41,343 nt of DNA, from positions 63,085 through 104,427 of the forward strand of contig DIPM01000036.1 of NCBI GenBank assembly GCA_002427105.1. Reading direction: 5' to 3'. The notes beneath the pieces were generated by a model. That model was not told the DNA's origin. It saw nothing but the letters and a program-made list of their open reading frames with translations, and did not search any database. The translations under genes and the position numbers were made by a program. Positions 9,037-17,280 of the stretch are shown here, one piece after another (positions within the stretch are counted from its first letter, which is position 1; every line of letters starts with the position of its first letter). Origin of the DNA: Marinilabiliaceae bacterium UBA5488. GTDB lineage: Bacteria > Bacteroidota > Bacteroidia > Bacteroidales > Marinilabiliaceae.

Positions 9037-10284
9037 ATGGCTAATAACGTTTCCCGTTATTTTTATCTCATAATACTCACTTTTCTGATTTCTTCATGTG
9101 CTCAAAAAAGATTGTTGGAAACAACAGGTCCCGCGAAAGACGTTGACATAGTCTCTGCAACAATGCCTGCAAAAGTGATATCAATAAGGCCGGGTGCTGA
9201 AAGAACCCGACACTATTTCCATAAGCTTAAACATGATAAAAGGGTTGCTGTTGTTGCAAACCAGACTTCTTTGGTTCATGAAACCCATCTTGTTGATACA
9301 CTCTTAAGTGAGGGAATTAATGTGGTTAAAGTATTTTCACCCGAGCATGGCTTTCGTGGCATAGCAGAGGCGGGTGCTCTAATCAATAATCAAACCGATG
9401 CTAAAACCGGGTTGCCAATAATCTCTTTGTACGGGAATTCAAAAAAGCCCTCTCCTGAAGATCTTGAGCAGATTGATATTGTTATATTCGATTTGCAGGA
9501 TGTTGGGGCGAGATTCTATACATATATCTCAACACTAACGCTGGTAATGGAAGCGTGTGCAGAAAACAACATACCTATCCTTGTCCTTGATCGTCCTAAT
9601 CCTCATGGTTTTTATGTTGATGGACCGGTTCTGGAACCTGAATATCAATCATTTGTTGGAATGCATCCCATTCCTGTAGTGCATGGAATGACTATGGCCG
9701 AATACGCAAGGATGATAAATGGTGAGAGATGGCTCAAAGGCGAAGCACAGGCTGACCTTGACTGGGTAGAGTGCTCAGGTTATACTCATAAAAGTTATTA
9801 CAGTCTGCCTGTCAGGCCCTCACCAAACTTGCCCGATATGGATGCAATATACCTTTATCCTTCTTTATGCTTTTTTGAAGGCACACATGTTAGTGTTGGT
9901 CGCGGTACAGATTTTCCTTTCACAGTTATCGGGCACCCCTGGTTTAAGCATGGTTCATTCATTTTTACACCGGAAAGCAAGCCTGAAGCAGTAAATCCAC
10001 CACACAAATCAAAGAAATGTTACGGATACAACCTGCGAGATTCAGCCGAAAGTATTATTCAGAAACCAGGAATCAGACTTAACTGGTTGCTGGAGATGTA
10101 TCAAGCCGACAGCAGTAAATCAACGTTCTTTAGCTCCTTCTTTAACAAGCTGGCCGGCAATGCAGAACTCCGACAACAAATTGAGGCAGGATTCACTGAG
10201 CAGCAAATAAAGGATTCATGGCAACCCGGCATACAGCAATTTATGGAAATCAGGCAAAAATACCTGTTATACAGGGATTTCTAA
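9037..10284 (+). CDS. Exo-beta-N-acetylmuramidase NamZ family (DUF1343) lipoprotein
   Basis: NamZ-family enzymes release N-acetylmuramic acid from the non-reducing end of peptidoglycan fragments. From ATG 9037 the protein is 415 residues. It has a lipoprotein signal (LIILTFLISSC, lipid-modified Cys21), so it is expected to be membrane-anchored outside the cytoplasm. The DUF1343 core is clear: VAVVANQTSLV, VKVFSPEHGFRG, IVIFDLQDVGARFYTYISTL, LVLDRPNPHGFYVDGPVL, RPSPNLPDMDAIYLYPSLCFFEGTHVSVGRGTDFPF and VIGHPW. The N-terminal 40 residues after the lipobox are unconserved linker. Together with Mpl, 2 kb away, it suggests a murein-recycling interest in this neighbourhood, although they are not in one operon. 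A strong terminator follows at 10299. Confidence 0.9.
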   Translation: MANNVSRYFYLIILTFLISSCAQKRLLETTGPAKDVDIVSATMPAKVISIRPGAERTRHYFHKLKHDKRVAVVANQTSLVHETHLVDTLLSEGINVVKVFSPEHGFRGIAEAGALINNQTDAKTGLPIISLYGNSKKPSPEDLEQIDIVIFDLQDVGARFYTYISTLTLVMEACAENNIPILVLDRPNPHGFYVDGPVLEPEYQSFVGMHPIPVVHGMTMAEYARMINGERWLKGEAQADLDWVECSGYTHKSYYSLPVRPSPNLPDMDAIYLYPSLCFFEGTHVSVGRGTDFPFTVIGHPWFKHGSFIFTPESKPEAVNPPHKSKKCYGYNLRDSAESIIQKPGIRLNWLLEMYQADSSKSTFFSSFFNKLAGNAELRQQIEAGFTEQQIKDSWQPGIQQFMEIRQKYLLYRDF

Positions 10285-10298
10285 ACCCTCCACCTGCA

Positions 10299-10343
10299 AA
10301 AAGAGAAGAGGTTGGTCTGTTAAAGATCAACCTCTTCTCTTTT
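10299..10343. terminator. Bidirectional terminator between NamZ and aminotransferase genes
   Basis: A 20-bp stem (10299-10318 with 10324-10343, one G-T wobble) closes a 5-base loop. It begins with AAAA and ends with TTTT, so it can serve both convergent genes. Confidence 0.9.
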
Positions 10344-10380
10344 GGACAGTAAACAGGTTCATAGCGGAACCCGGTATTTA

Positions 10381-11607
10381 CTAATTCTTTGCAGTGTTAT
10401 GTACCGCAGGATTTATTGTATAAGGATAAACTTTAAGAGCTTCTTCAAGACATTTAACGGCATTTTTCAAGTCTTCGAGTTTAAGAACGTATGCAATACG
10501 AGCTTCATTAAGACCTGAGCCTGCAGTGGCATAGAAGCCTGATGCGGGAGCCAGCATTACTGTTTGATTTTCATAGCTGAAATTTTCGAGCAACCATTGA
10601 CAGAAATGATCGGCATTTTTTACAGGTAAACTAATAACGGAATAGAAAGCACCCTTTGGCATAGGGGCGTAAACTCCTGGTATTTTGTTCAGAGCTCCTA
10701 TTACAAAATTACGACGGGCTATATATTCATCATATACATTCTTGAAATATTCAGCAGGAGTATCAAGAGATGCTTCACCAATAACCTGACCAAGTGATGG
10801 AGGACTTAAGCGTGCCTGAGCGAACTTCAGGGCAGAGCTCATAATAGTTTTGTTTCTCGAAATCAGAGCGCCGATTCGCACTCCGCATTCACTATACCTT
10901 TTTGAAACTGAGTCCATAAGAATGGCATTTTCTTCAAGGCCTTCCATTTGCATTACACTGAAATGCTCTGCTCCATCGTAACAAAATTCCCTGTAAACTT
11001 CATCGGCAAACAAGAAAAGGTCATATTTCAGAACAATATCTCTCAGTTGCATCAATTCCTCCCTGCTATATAAATAACCTGTAGGATTATTTGGATTACA
11101 GATCATGATAGCTTTAGTACGAGGTGTAATTGCCTTTTCAAATTCGCTGATCGAAGGAAGTGCAAATCCAGTATTAATATCAGAAGTAATGGGTAAAACC
11201 TTAATTCCGGCATCGAGTGCGAATGCATTGTAATTGGTATAGAAAGGTTCAGGTATAATAACTTCCTCACCAGGATTCAGGCAGCTCTTGAATGCAAATA
11301 ATATAGCTTCCGAACCTCCTGTGGTAATAATAATCTGATTGCAATCGATATCAATACCCAAATTCTTATAATAACCGGCCAGCTTTGTGCGGTAACTTTC
11401 ATTACCTGCTGAATGACTGTACTCAATAACCTTATGATTGTAATTTTTCAGTGCGGTTAATGCAACATCCGGAGTTTGAATGTCGGGTTGACCAATATTC
11501 AAATGATACACTTTAATTCCTCTTTTTTTTGCAGCTTCAGCAAAAGGAACAAGTTTACGAATTGGTGATGCGGGCATCAAAGAGCCACGTTCTGAAATCT
11601 TTGGCAT
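10381..11607 (-). CDS. PLP-dependent aminotransferase, class I/II (aspartate aminotransferase-like)
   Basis: This is a 408-residue fold-type I aminotransferase. Landmarks are LNIGQPDIQTP (36-46), ITTGGSEAILFAF (94-106, the phosphate-binding turn), NPNNPTGYLYS (171-181), LFADEVYREF (199-208; Asp202 and Tyr205 contact PLP) and the Schiff-base lysine Lys236 in SVSKRYSECGVRIG, with Arg244 binding the phosphate. A C-terminal NEARIAYVL carries the arginine that binds the substrate carboxylate. Length and motifs fit the AspB/AlaA-like group of subfamily I-gamma. The exact amino acid substrate cannot be read from the sequence. It stands alone between two terminators. A TAATTTTG element lies about 50 bases upstream. 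Confidence 0.92.
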   Translation of the reverse strand: MPKISERGSLMPASPIRKLVPFAEAAKKRGIKVYHLNIGQPDIQTPDVALTALKNYNHKVIEYSHSAGNESYRTKLAGYYKNLGIDIDCNQIIITTGGSEAILFAFKSCLNPGEEVIIPEPFYTNYNAFALDAGIKVLPITSDINTGFALPSISEFEKAITPRTKAIMICNPNNPTGYLYSREELMQLRDIVLKYDLFLFADEVYREFCYDGAEHFSVMQMEGLEENAILMDSVSKRYSECGVRIGALISRNKTIMSSALKFAQARLSPPSLGQVIGEASLDTPAEYFKNVYDEYIARRNFVIGALNKIPGVYAPMPKGAFYSVISLPVKNADHFCQWLLENFSYENQTVMLAPASGFYATAGSGLNEARIAYVLKLEDLKNAVKCLEEALKVYPYTINPAVHNTAKN

Positions 11608-11657
11608 TACTTATATGTTTTAGTTTGTTATTGTGAGCACAGTCATTGCTTGTCGGG

Positions 11658-11665
11658 CAAAATTA
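11658..11665 (-). promoter_or_regulatory. Candidate -7 element for the aminotransferase
   Basis: The minus strand reads TAATTTTG, an exact TAnnTTTG. The expected leader is about 45 bases. No -33 TTG is evident. Confidence 0.35.
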
Positions 11666-11698
11666 GGACTTAATAATCATTTAAAGAAAAGAAAATGC

Positions 11699-11731
11699 AT
11701 AAAAAAACTGCCCGTAGAATAACAGGCAGTT
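11699..11731 (-). terminator. Intrinsic terminator after the DUF1573 gene
   Basis: On the minus strand AACTGCC (11731-11725) pairs with GGCAGTT (11712-11706) across a 12-base loop and is followed by a T tract (11707-11701). It begins 23 bases past the DUF1573 stop codon. Confidence 0.8.
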
Positions 11732-11753
11732 AATAAAATCTTTTTAGCATCAA

Positions 11754-12257
11754 TTACTTGGCTGTAGGAGAAGCACCGGAACTCAGAGTTTTTTCGGGAA
11801 CAGTGTTTTCTTCAGCTTGTTTTACGATACTACCGGTAATTTTTAAAACTACAGGTGAAGTCTTTGCATTTGACATCACAGTGATAGTCTTGTTGATGGG
11901 TCCAACTCTTTTAGTGTCATACTTAACTTTAATCACTTCTTTTTTACCAGGCATAATCGGTTCTCTTGGCCAGCTGGGAACAGTGCAACCACATGATGAC
12001 TTAACGCTTGATAAAATCAGAGGTTCTTTTCCTGTATTAGTAAATTCGAACTCACTATTACCATCACCTCCCTGGAATAACGTTCCATAATCATGTACAG
12101 TCTTAGAGAATGATATTTCAGGAGCATTTGGGTTAGCAGGTTTCACCTGAGCAGACTCTTTTCCTGCAGCTGCGTCAACGGTTTTCTTTACTTCTTGCGC
12201 ATAGCTGAATGTTATAAACGTAAAAAGAAGGGCAAGAATAGAAACTGATTTTTTCAT
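11754..12257 (-). CDS. DUF1573 domain secreted protein
   Basis: This 167-residue exported protein has a Sec signal peptide (MKKSVSILALLFTFITFSYA, cleavage near residue 20). An Ala/Lys-rich linker follows, then one DUF1573 immunoglobulin-like domain with VHDYGTLFQGGD, FEFTNTGKEPLILSSVKSSCGCTVPSWP and ITVMSNAKTSPVVLKITG. The SSCGCT motif with two nearby cysteines is the family hallmark. The molecular function of DUF1573 is not established; in Bacteroidota these proteins are abundant and periplasmic or surface-exposed. A full promoter precedes it and a terminator follows, so it is a single-gene unit. Confidence 0.9.
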   Translation of the reverse strand: MKKSVSILALLFTFITFSYAQEVKKTVDAAAGKESAQVKPANPNAPEISFSKTVHDYGTLFQGGDGNSEFEFTNTGKEPLILSSVKSSCGCTVPSWPREPIMPGKKEVIKVKYDTKRVGPINKTITVMSNAKTSPVVLKITGSIVKQAEENTVPEKTLSSGASPTAK

Positions 12258-12308
12258 TTTTTTATTCTTTAAGTGTTAGATAATTTACAATTAATGTGAA
12301 CAACAGAA

Positions 12309-12338
12309 CAAAAGTAATACACCTTTTGCTTTGTTCAA
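12309..12338 (-). promoter_or_regulatory. Promoter for the DUF1573 gene
   Basis: The minus strand shows TTG (12338-12336), a 19-base spacer and TACTTTTG (12316-12309). This is the ideal Bacteroidota sigma-ABfr arrangement. The leader would be about 45 bases. Confidence 0.6.
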
Positions 12339-12425
12339 TAATTTTTTTTCTCAGAAATTAAATTAACAACATTCATACCAAAACCACTTCTAAAGAAAAT
12401 AAGTTTAATTGCGTGTTCATTTTAT

Positions 12426-12433
12426 TATCTTTG
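12426..12433 (+). promoter_or_regulatory. -7 element for the lipoprotein gene
   Basis: TATCTTTG matches TAnnTTTG. A TTTA 18 bases upstream (12404-12407) is a weak -33. The leader to ATG 12465 would be about 25 bases. Confidence 0.45.
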
Positions 12434-12464
12434 CCGTACCAGAGTGTCAGAAAAAGAATAATAC

Positions 12465-12968
12465 ATGAAAAGAAATCTTACTATCATCACTTTGTTTATT
12501 GCAATATTAATCAGTGCAGTAAGCTGTAAACCTAAACAAACAGTTGCAATTAAAGGGAAGCCGGTCTTTGCGAATGCCCCAGTGATTGTTTATAAAACCA
12601 AACAGGACTATTCACAACATGTACCTGTTATTATGTCACCCGACAAACTAACTATTGTCTCCTACCCTGCTCCATCTGATGTCTACTTCAATGGTGACCT
12701 GGCATATCCTGTAGCACTTGAGAATGGATTCCTGCTTGACAGAAGAGGAATAAATGAAAATGCGGCCTTCACTAAATGGACTTATTATGAGTATAGCCGA
12801 CTTGCCAAGACTCCAACGATTGCGGAAATTAACAAAATGATGCTGGAGACTGATCCGTTTACCGAAATATATCAGTGCGGAACAAGAAACGACTATAAAG
12901 ATCTGGAAACAGAACTGAATAAAATAATAGTTAATAATAAGCTTGACAAATATAAAAAGCTGAAATAG
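12465..12968 (+). CDS. Hypothetical lipoprotein
   Basis: This 167-residue protein starts with a lipoprotein signal, MKRNLTIITLFIAILISAVSC, with the lipobox cysteine at residue 21. It is therefore predicted to be lipid-anchored in the envelope. The mature part is mixed alpha/beta with no motif I can assign. It contains SYPAPSDVYFNGDLAYPVALENGFLLDRRGI and a single later Cys in EIYQCGTRNDYKD. The FNGDLAYPVALENGFLLDRRGI wording recalls small Bacteroidota lipoproteins annotated only as hypothetical. It has its own -7 element and is divergent from the DUF1573 gene. No function is proposed. Confidence 0.75.
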   Translation: MKRNLTIITLFIAILISAVSCKPKQTVAIKGKPVFANAPVIVYKTKQDYSQHVPVIMSPDKLTIVSYPAPSDVYFNGDLAYPVALENGFLLDRRGINENAAFTKWTYYEYSRLAKTPTIAEINKMMLETDPFTEIYQCGTRNDYKDLETELNKIIVNNKLDKYKKLK

Positions 12969-13021
12969 ACTCAGATACCGGGATAAATATCGCGAAAGAC
13001 CACATAGCTAATATTTTAAGC

Positions 13022-13050
13022 TTGTTTTAATGTTGGAACAGGTATCTTTG
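13022..13050 (+). promoter_or_regulatory. Promoter for the DAK2-DegV gene
   Basis: TTG at 13022-13024, an 18-base spacer and TATCTTTG at 13043-13050. The leader to the TTG start codon would be about 80 bases. Confidence 0.55.
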
Positions 13051-13134
13051 CACGCTGTTTTTATTTTTCTTAGCGGAATAAAGCATTCAGCTATAAGGGT
13101 TATGTAATAAAATATAACTAAACAAATCGGGATC

Positions 13135-14943
13135 TTGAATTCACAGAAGTCAATTACTCAACTCGACGGTAAAACACTCTATTACAGTTTTTTAGCCGGA
13201 GCTCAAAAAATATTTGAAAATCAGGTTCAGATAAATAAAATCAATGTATTTCCTGTAGCAGATGCCGACACAGGAACAAATCTGGCCTCTACAATGAGGT
13301 CAATCGTTGATACTCCAATACCAACTTCCGATTTAAAGGTCACAGCTGCAGCACTTGCTGATGCAGCTCTCACCGGTGCACGGGGCAATTCGGGAATTAT
13401 CTTCGCGCAGTTTATTTATGGTTTCAGTAGTGAATTGCAAAATCATGAAACCTTCACAGTAGATACTTTTGCTGAATCCATTCGCAAAGCTGTTACATAT
13501 GCCTACGAAGCAATAGTAAATCCTGTTGAGGGAACAATGATTACCGTTATTCGCGAATGGGCTGAGTTTGTATACATGCTTAAGGATACAATCAACGATT
13601 TTATTGAACTACTTTCACTTACTTATCAGAAAGCCGTAGAATCGCTGAATGCCACAACTGCTAAGCTAGAAGTTCTGGCAAAATCCAAGGTTGTAGATGC
13701 CGGTGCCAAAGGCTTTGTTGTTTTCCTTCAGGGAATAGTTGAATTCGTCAAAGCAGGTGAACTCCGTAAAATGATAAGCGGAAAAAATGCCACTGTTATT
13801 GCCGATTCAGAAGTAATTTCACACGAAGTCATAACCTTCAGATACTGTACTGAAGCAATGCTTTCAATTGACGAGAAAAAGAAAATTGACTTGTCACAAG
13901 TCAGGAAATCGATTTCTCATCTTGGTGATTCTATGGTAGTTGCCGGATCTCCACGAAAAATGAGAGTACATATCCATTCCGATAATCCCGAAAAGGTTAT
14001 GAAGGTTCTCAACAGGTATGGTAGTATTTCTTTCCAGAAAGTTGACGATATGGTGATGCAGCAAGCTATTGCATCACAAGCTCATGGCAGTGTTGCACTG
14101 GTTACCGATTCAACTTGTGATATACCACAGAATCTTATTGAAAAATATAATATCCAGGTTGTCCCTTTAAGTGTTCATTTTGGCGATACTTATTTCCTCG
14201 ACAGACTGACACTTATGCCTGAGCAATTCTATAAGATGCTCGACAGTCAACCGGTTTATCCCAGTACAGCACAACCGGCTTATAAAGAGTTTTTTAACAG
14301 ATATTCTTTCCTCTCAAGCCATTTTCAATCAATTATTGGCATCCATATCAGTGGAGCCATGAGTGGAACATTCTCTAACAGTTCCAAAGCTGCTCACACT
14401 GTTTCTGAGCATTCAGGCAAGAATATTAAAGTAATAAACTCAAAGCGTCTTTCAAGCGGATTGGGTCTTGTTGTTTTGCGTGCTGCAATGGCTCTTGAGA
14501 ATGGTGCTACCTTCGAACAATTGACTGATCTTATACAAAAGTGGTCACTCAATACCAAAATGTATGTTTCTTCGTGTACCATTAAATACATGGTTAAAAG
14601 CGGAAGACTTTCATACACCAAAGGTCTTATAGGATCATTACTTAACCTGAAACCGGTAGTTACTGTTAACGACGAAGGTAAAACGGAGACATTCGGAAAG
14701 CCGTTTACTGAAAAAGGAAGTCGCGAATTGATAATGGAAAACATACACAAACTTGCCGGCAAGAGAAGTGTGTGGGGATATTCCATTTCTCATGCTAAAA
14801 ATCTTGTCGCTGCTCAATGGTTACGCGAGCAAATGGTCTCACTTACAGGCAAAGAACCGGTGTTCATTAATGATGCATCCCCTGTTTTAGGTGTAAATGT
14901 AGGTCCCGGTGTTGTTGCAATCTCCGTTATGTTTGAAGATTAA
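13135..14943 (+). CDS. DAK2-DegV fusion protein (FakA-FakB-like fatty acid kinase in one chain)
   Basis: This is a 602-residue cytoplasmic protein. Residues about 1-205 form a DhaL/DAK2 kinase domain: INVFPVADADTGTNLAST at 36-53 supplies the Mg-ATP-binding aspartates, and TGARGNSGIIFAQ at 80-92 is also typical. Residues about 225-310 match the FakA middle domain (YCTEAML, GDSMVVAGSPRKMRVHIHSDNP). Residues about 318-602 are a complete DegV/EDD domain (VALVTDSTCDIP, VVPLSVHFGD, YPSTAQP, HISGAMSGTFSNS, SKRLSSGLG), the FakB fatty-acid carrier. In Staphylococcus FakA and FakB are separate and phosphorylate fatty acids. Here both appear joined. The start is TTG 13135: an in-frame stop at 13108 and the lack of any ATG before Met54 leave no better choice. 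Confidence 0.88.
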   Translation: MNSQKSITQLDGKTLYYSFLAGAQKIFENQVQINKINVFPVADADTGTNLASTMRSIVDTPIPTSDLKVTAAALADAALTGARGNSGIIFAQFIYGFSSELQNHETFTVDTFAESIRKAVTYAYEAIVNPVEGTMITVIREWAEFVYMLKDTINDFIELLSLTYQKAVESLNATTAKLEVLAKSKVVDAGAKGFVVFLQGIVEFVKAGELRKMISGKNATVIADSEVISHEVITFRYCTEAMLSIDEKKKIDLSQVRKSISHLGDSMVVAGSPRKMRVHIHSDNPEKVMKVLNRYGSISFQKVDDMVMQQAIASQAHGSVALVTDSTCDIPQNLIEKYNIQVVPLSVHFGDTYFLDRLTLMPEQFYKMLDSQPVYPSTAQPAYKEFFNRYSFLSSHFQSIIGIHISGAMSGTFSNSSKAAHTVSEHSGKNIKVINSKRLSSGLGLVVLRAAMALENGATFEQLTDLIQKWSLNTKMYVSSCTIKYMVKSGRLSYTKGLIGSLLNLKPVVTVNDEGKTETFGKPFTEKGSRELIMENIHKLAGKRSVWGYSISHAKNLVAAQWLREQMVSLTGKEPVFINDASPVLGVNVGPGVVAISVMFED

Positions 14944-15032
14944 AGACTATTCCTTGCAGCATTTTCAACTTCTGAAGTGAATAAATTCAGCCACATTAAT
15001 TGTGTTTTAGAGTGTTCCCAAGTTACAGTCAT

Positions 15033-15063
15033 TTTGGCACGAGGTAAGTTTTTCTTACCTTCG
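15033..15063 (+). promoter_or_regulatory. Promoter for the acyl-CoA synthetase gene
   Basis: TTTG at 15033-15036, a 19-base spacer and TACCTTCG at 15056-15063, one mismatch from TAnnTTTG. The leader would be about 42 bases. Confidence 0.45.
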
Positions 15064-15110
15064 CTCCTTCAAATTTTATTTAATAAACTTCATTAATCAC
15101 TAACTCAATC

Positions 15111-17156
15111 ATGATTAACCAGCAACTTATAAATCCCAGAAGTATTGTTGTTATTGGTGCATCAAATGATGTCACAAAGCCCGGCGGTAAAGTAGTTAAG
15201 AATCTTTTAGACAACCATTTTTCAGGTAAACTTTATTGTACTAATCCAAAGGAGACTGAAATACAGGGTATTAAATGCTATCAGAATCCTGCTGATCTTC
15301 CCGAGGTTGACCTTGCAATATTAGCCATTGCAGCCAAATATTGCCCTTCTACCGTTGAACTGCTTGCCAAAACTAAAAATACACGTGCATTCATAATCTT
15401 CTCTGCAGGTTTTCATGAAGAAAGTGAAGAAGGCGCAAAACTTGAGAAACAGATAGTTGATACCATAAACAGCGTCAATGGATGTTTAATAGGTCCCAAC
15501 TGCATCGGAATGATGAACCATAATCATACATCAGTTTTCAGTCTCCCTATTCCAAGAATGGAGCCTCATGGTGTTGATTTTATTTCAGGATCAGGTGCAA
15601 CGGCTGTTTTTATCATGGAATCAGGTGCTTTAAACGGACTCCCCTTCAGCAGCGTTTATTCTGTGGGTAACAGTGCTCAGATGGGAGTTGAAGAAGTGCT
15701 TAAGTATCTCGATGAAACATTCGATCCAATAATCAGTTCGAGGGTTAAATTATTATATGTTGAAAGCATAACAAAACCTGACATTCTGTTAGAGCATGCT
15801 AAGTCACTCATAAGCAAAGGATGCAGAATTGCAGCAATCAAATCAGGTAGCTCATCAGCCGGAAGTCGTGCTGCTTCTTCACATACAGGAGCTCTGGCCA
15901 GTAGTGACACTGCTGTCGATGCCTTATTCCGCAAAGCCGGAATTGTAAGGTGCTATGGTCGTGAAGAACTGGTTACAGTTGCAGCCATCTTTATGCATAA
16001 AGAGCTGCAAGGTAAAAATATAGCTATAATTACCCATGCCGGTGGTCCGGCTGTTATGCTTACCGATGCTCTCTCAAATAATAATTTCGAGGTGCCTCAT
16101 CTTGAGAGTCCTGAACTTTTGTCTAAACTATTCCCCGGCTCTTCAGTTGCCAATCCGATCGACTTCCTGGCAACCGGAACTGCCGAACAATTAGGTGAAA
16201 TAATTGAGCACTGCGACAAGCAGTTCGACAATATCCACGGTATGGCGGTAATATTCGGAAGCCCAGGTTTATTTGAGAACTGGGATGTATACAAATTACT
16301 ACATGAGAAGATGAATACATGCCAAAAACCAATTTTCCCAATTCTGCCATCAGTCATTAATGTCAAGAATGAAATTGAATATTTCATATCTCTTGGTCGA
16401 ATGAATTTTCCCGATGAAGTGGTATTCGGAAATGCGCTTGGTAAAGTTTATAACACACCAAAATCTTCTTCCCAAGAAGCTTTGCCTGAGTTGGATTATA
16501 AGTCAATACGACAGGTTATTGACGAATCTGCTGATGGTTATTTATCACCCGATAAAGTACAATTGCTCCTTGATGCTGCCGGTATTCCTCGTGCAGGTGA
16601 AGCAGTGGTAACATCTGCTAATGAAGCAGTTATACAATCTAATAAATTAGGTTTTCCTGTCGTAATGAAAGTCGTTGGACCTGTTCATAAATCGGATGTA
16701 GGTGGTGTAAGTCTTAATGTTAAGGATGATCAGACAGTAATATCTGAATTCGAAAGAATGATCAAAATAAAGGACACCACAGCTATTTTGATCCAGCCAA
16801 TGTTAAGCGGAACACAGATTTTTGCAGGTGCTAAAAAGGAAGGTAATTTTGGACATCTCATTATGAGCGGATTGGGTGGAATTTTCATTGAAGTTCTAAA
16901 AGATGTACAGGTTTCACTGGCACCGGTTTCCACTCCTGAAGCTAATAATATGATAAGATCACTGAAGTCTTACAAAATTATCGAAGGAGTCAGAGGACAG
17001 GAAGGCGTTAACATTGAGGCATTTGCTGATGCAATAGTCAGGCTGTCAGCATTAACAGTCGCTGCTCCGGAAATCGCTGAAATGGATATTAATCCACTTC
17101 TTGGTAACAGTAAGGGTGTTGTTGCTGTTGACGCAAGAATTCGAATTGAACACTAA
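15111..17156 (+). CDS. Acetate--CoA ligase (ADP-forming)/acyl-CoA synthetase, fused alpha-beta
   Basis: This enzyme interconverts an acyl-CoA, ADP and phosphate with the free acid, CoA and ATP. In fermenters it conserves energy from acetyl- or other acyl-CoA. The 681-residue protein carries both subunits in one chain: a CoA-binding Rossmann domain (SIVVIGASND at 11-20), the Succ-CoA-ligase-like domains with FISGSGATAVFIMESG and YSVGNSAQMGVEEVLKYL, and the phosphohistidine loop SSHTGALA with His258. An ATP-grasp domain follows from about residue 470 (LLLDAAGIPRAGEAVV; HKSDVGGVSLNV near 525; AEMDINPLL near the end). The acyl specificity cannot be told from sequence. The gene has its own promoter and a strong terminator, and is monocistronic. 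Confidence 0.93.
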   Translation: MINQQLINPRSIVVIGASNDVTKPGGKVVKNLLDNHFSGKLYCTNPKETEIQGIKCYQNPADLPEVDLAILAIAAKYCPSTVELLAKTKNTRAFIIFSAGFHEESEEGAKLEKQIVDTINSVNGCLIGPNCIGMMNHNHTSVFSLPIPRMEPHGVDFISGSGATAVFIMESGALNGLPFSSVYSVGNSAQMGVEEVLKYLDETFDPIISSRVKLLYVESITKPDILLEHAKSLISKGCRIAAIKSGSSSAGSRAASSHTGALASSDTAVDALFRKAGIVRCYGREELVTVAAIFMHKELQGKNIAIITHAGGPAVMLTDALSNNNFEVPHLESPELLSKLFPGSSVANPIDFLATGTAEQLGEIIEHCDKQFDNIHGMAVIFGSPGLFENWDVYKLLHEKMNTCQKPIFPILPSVINVKNEIEYFISLGRMNFPDEVVFGNALGKVYNTPKSSSQEALPELDYKSIRQVIDESADGYLSPDKVQLLLDAAGIPRAGEAVVTSANEAVIQSNKLGFPVVMKVVGPVHKSDVGGVSLNVKDDQTVISEFERMIKIKDTTAILIQPMLSGTQIFAGAKKEGNFGHLIMSGLGGIFIEVLKDVQVSLAPVSTPEANNMIRSLKSYKIIEGVRGQEGVNIEAFADAIVRLSALTVAAPEIAEMDINPLLGNSKGVVAVDARIRIEH

Positions 17157-17184
17157 GAAAGCTAAACCAAATAAACTATAAAGT

Positions 17185-17219
17185 AAAAAAGGATCGAACC
17201 CAGAGGTTCGATCCTTTTT
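17185..17219. terminator. Bidirectional terminator between ACD and C69 peptidase genes
   Basis: GGATCGAACC (17191-17200) pairs perfectly with GGTTCGATCC (17205-17214) over a CAGA loop. It is flanked by A5 and T5, so it suits both converging transcripts. Confidence 0.93.
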
Positions 17220-17280
17220 ATTCTCAATATTCTGCTATCACCGAAATATTGTAGTGTTGCAATAACAGCTCTCTGCTTTA

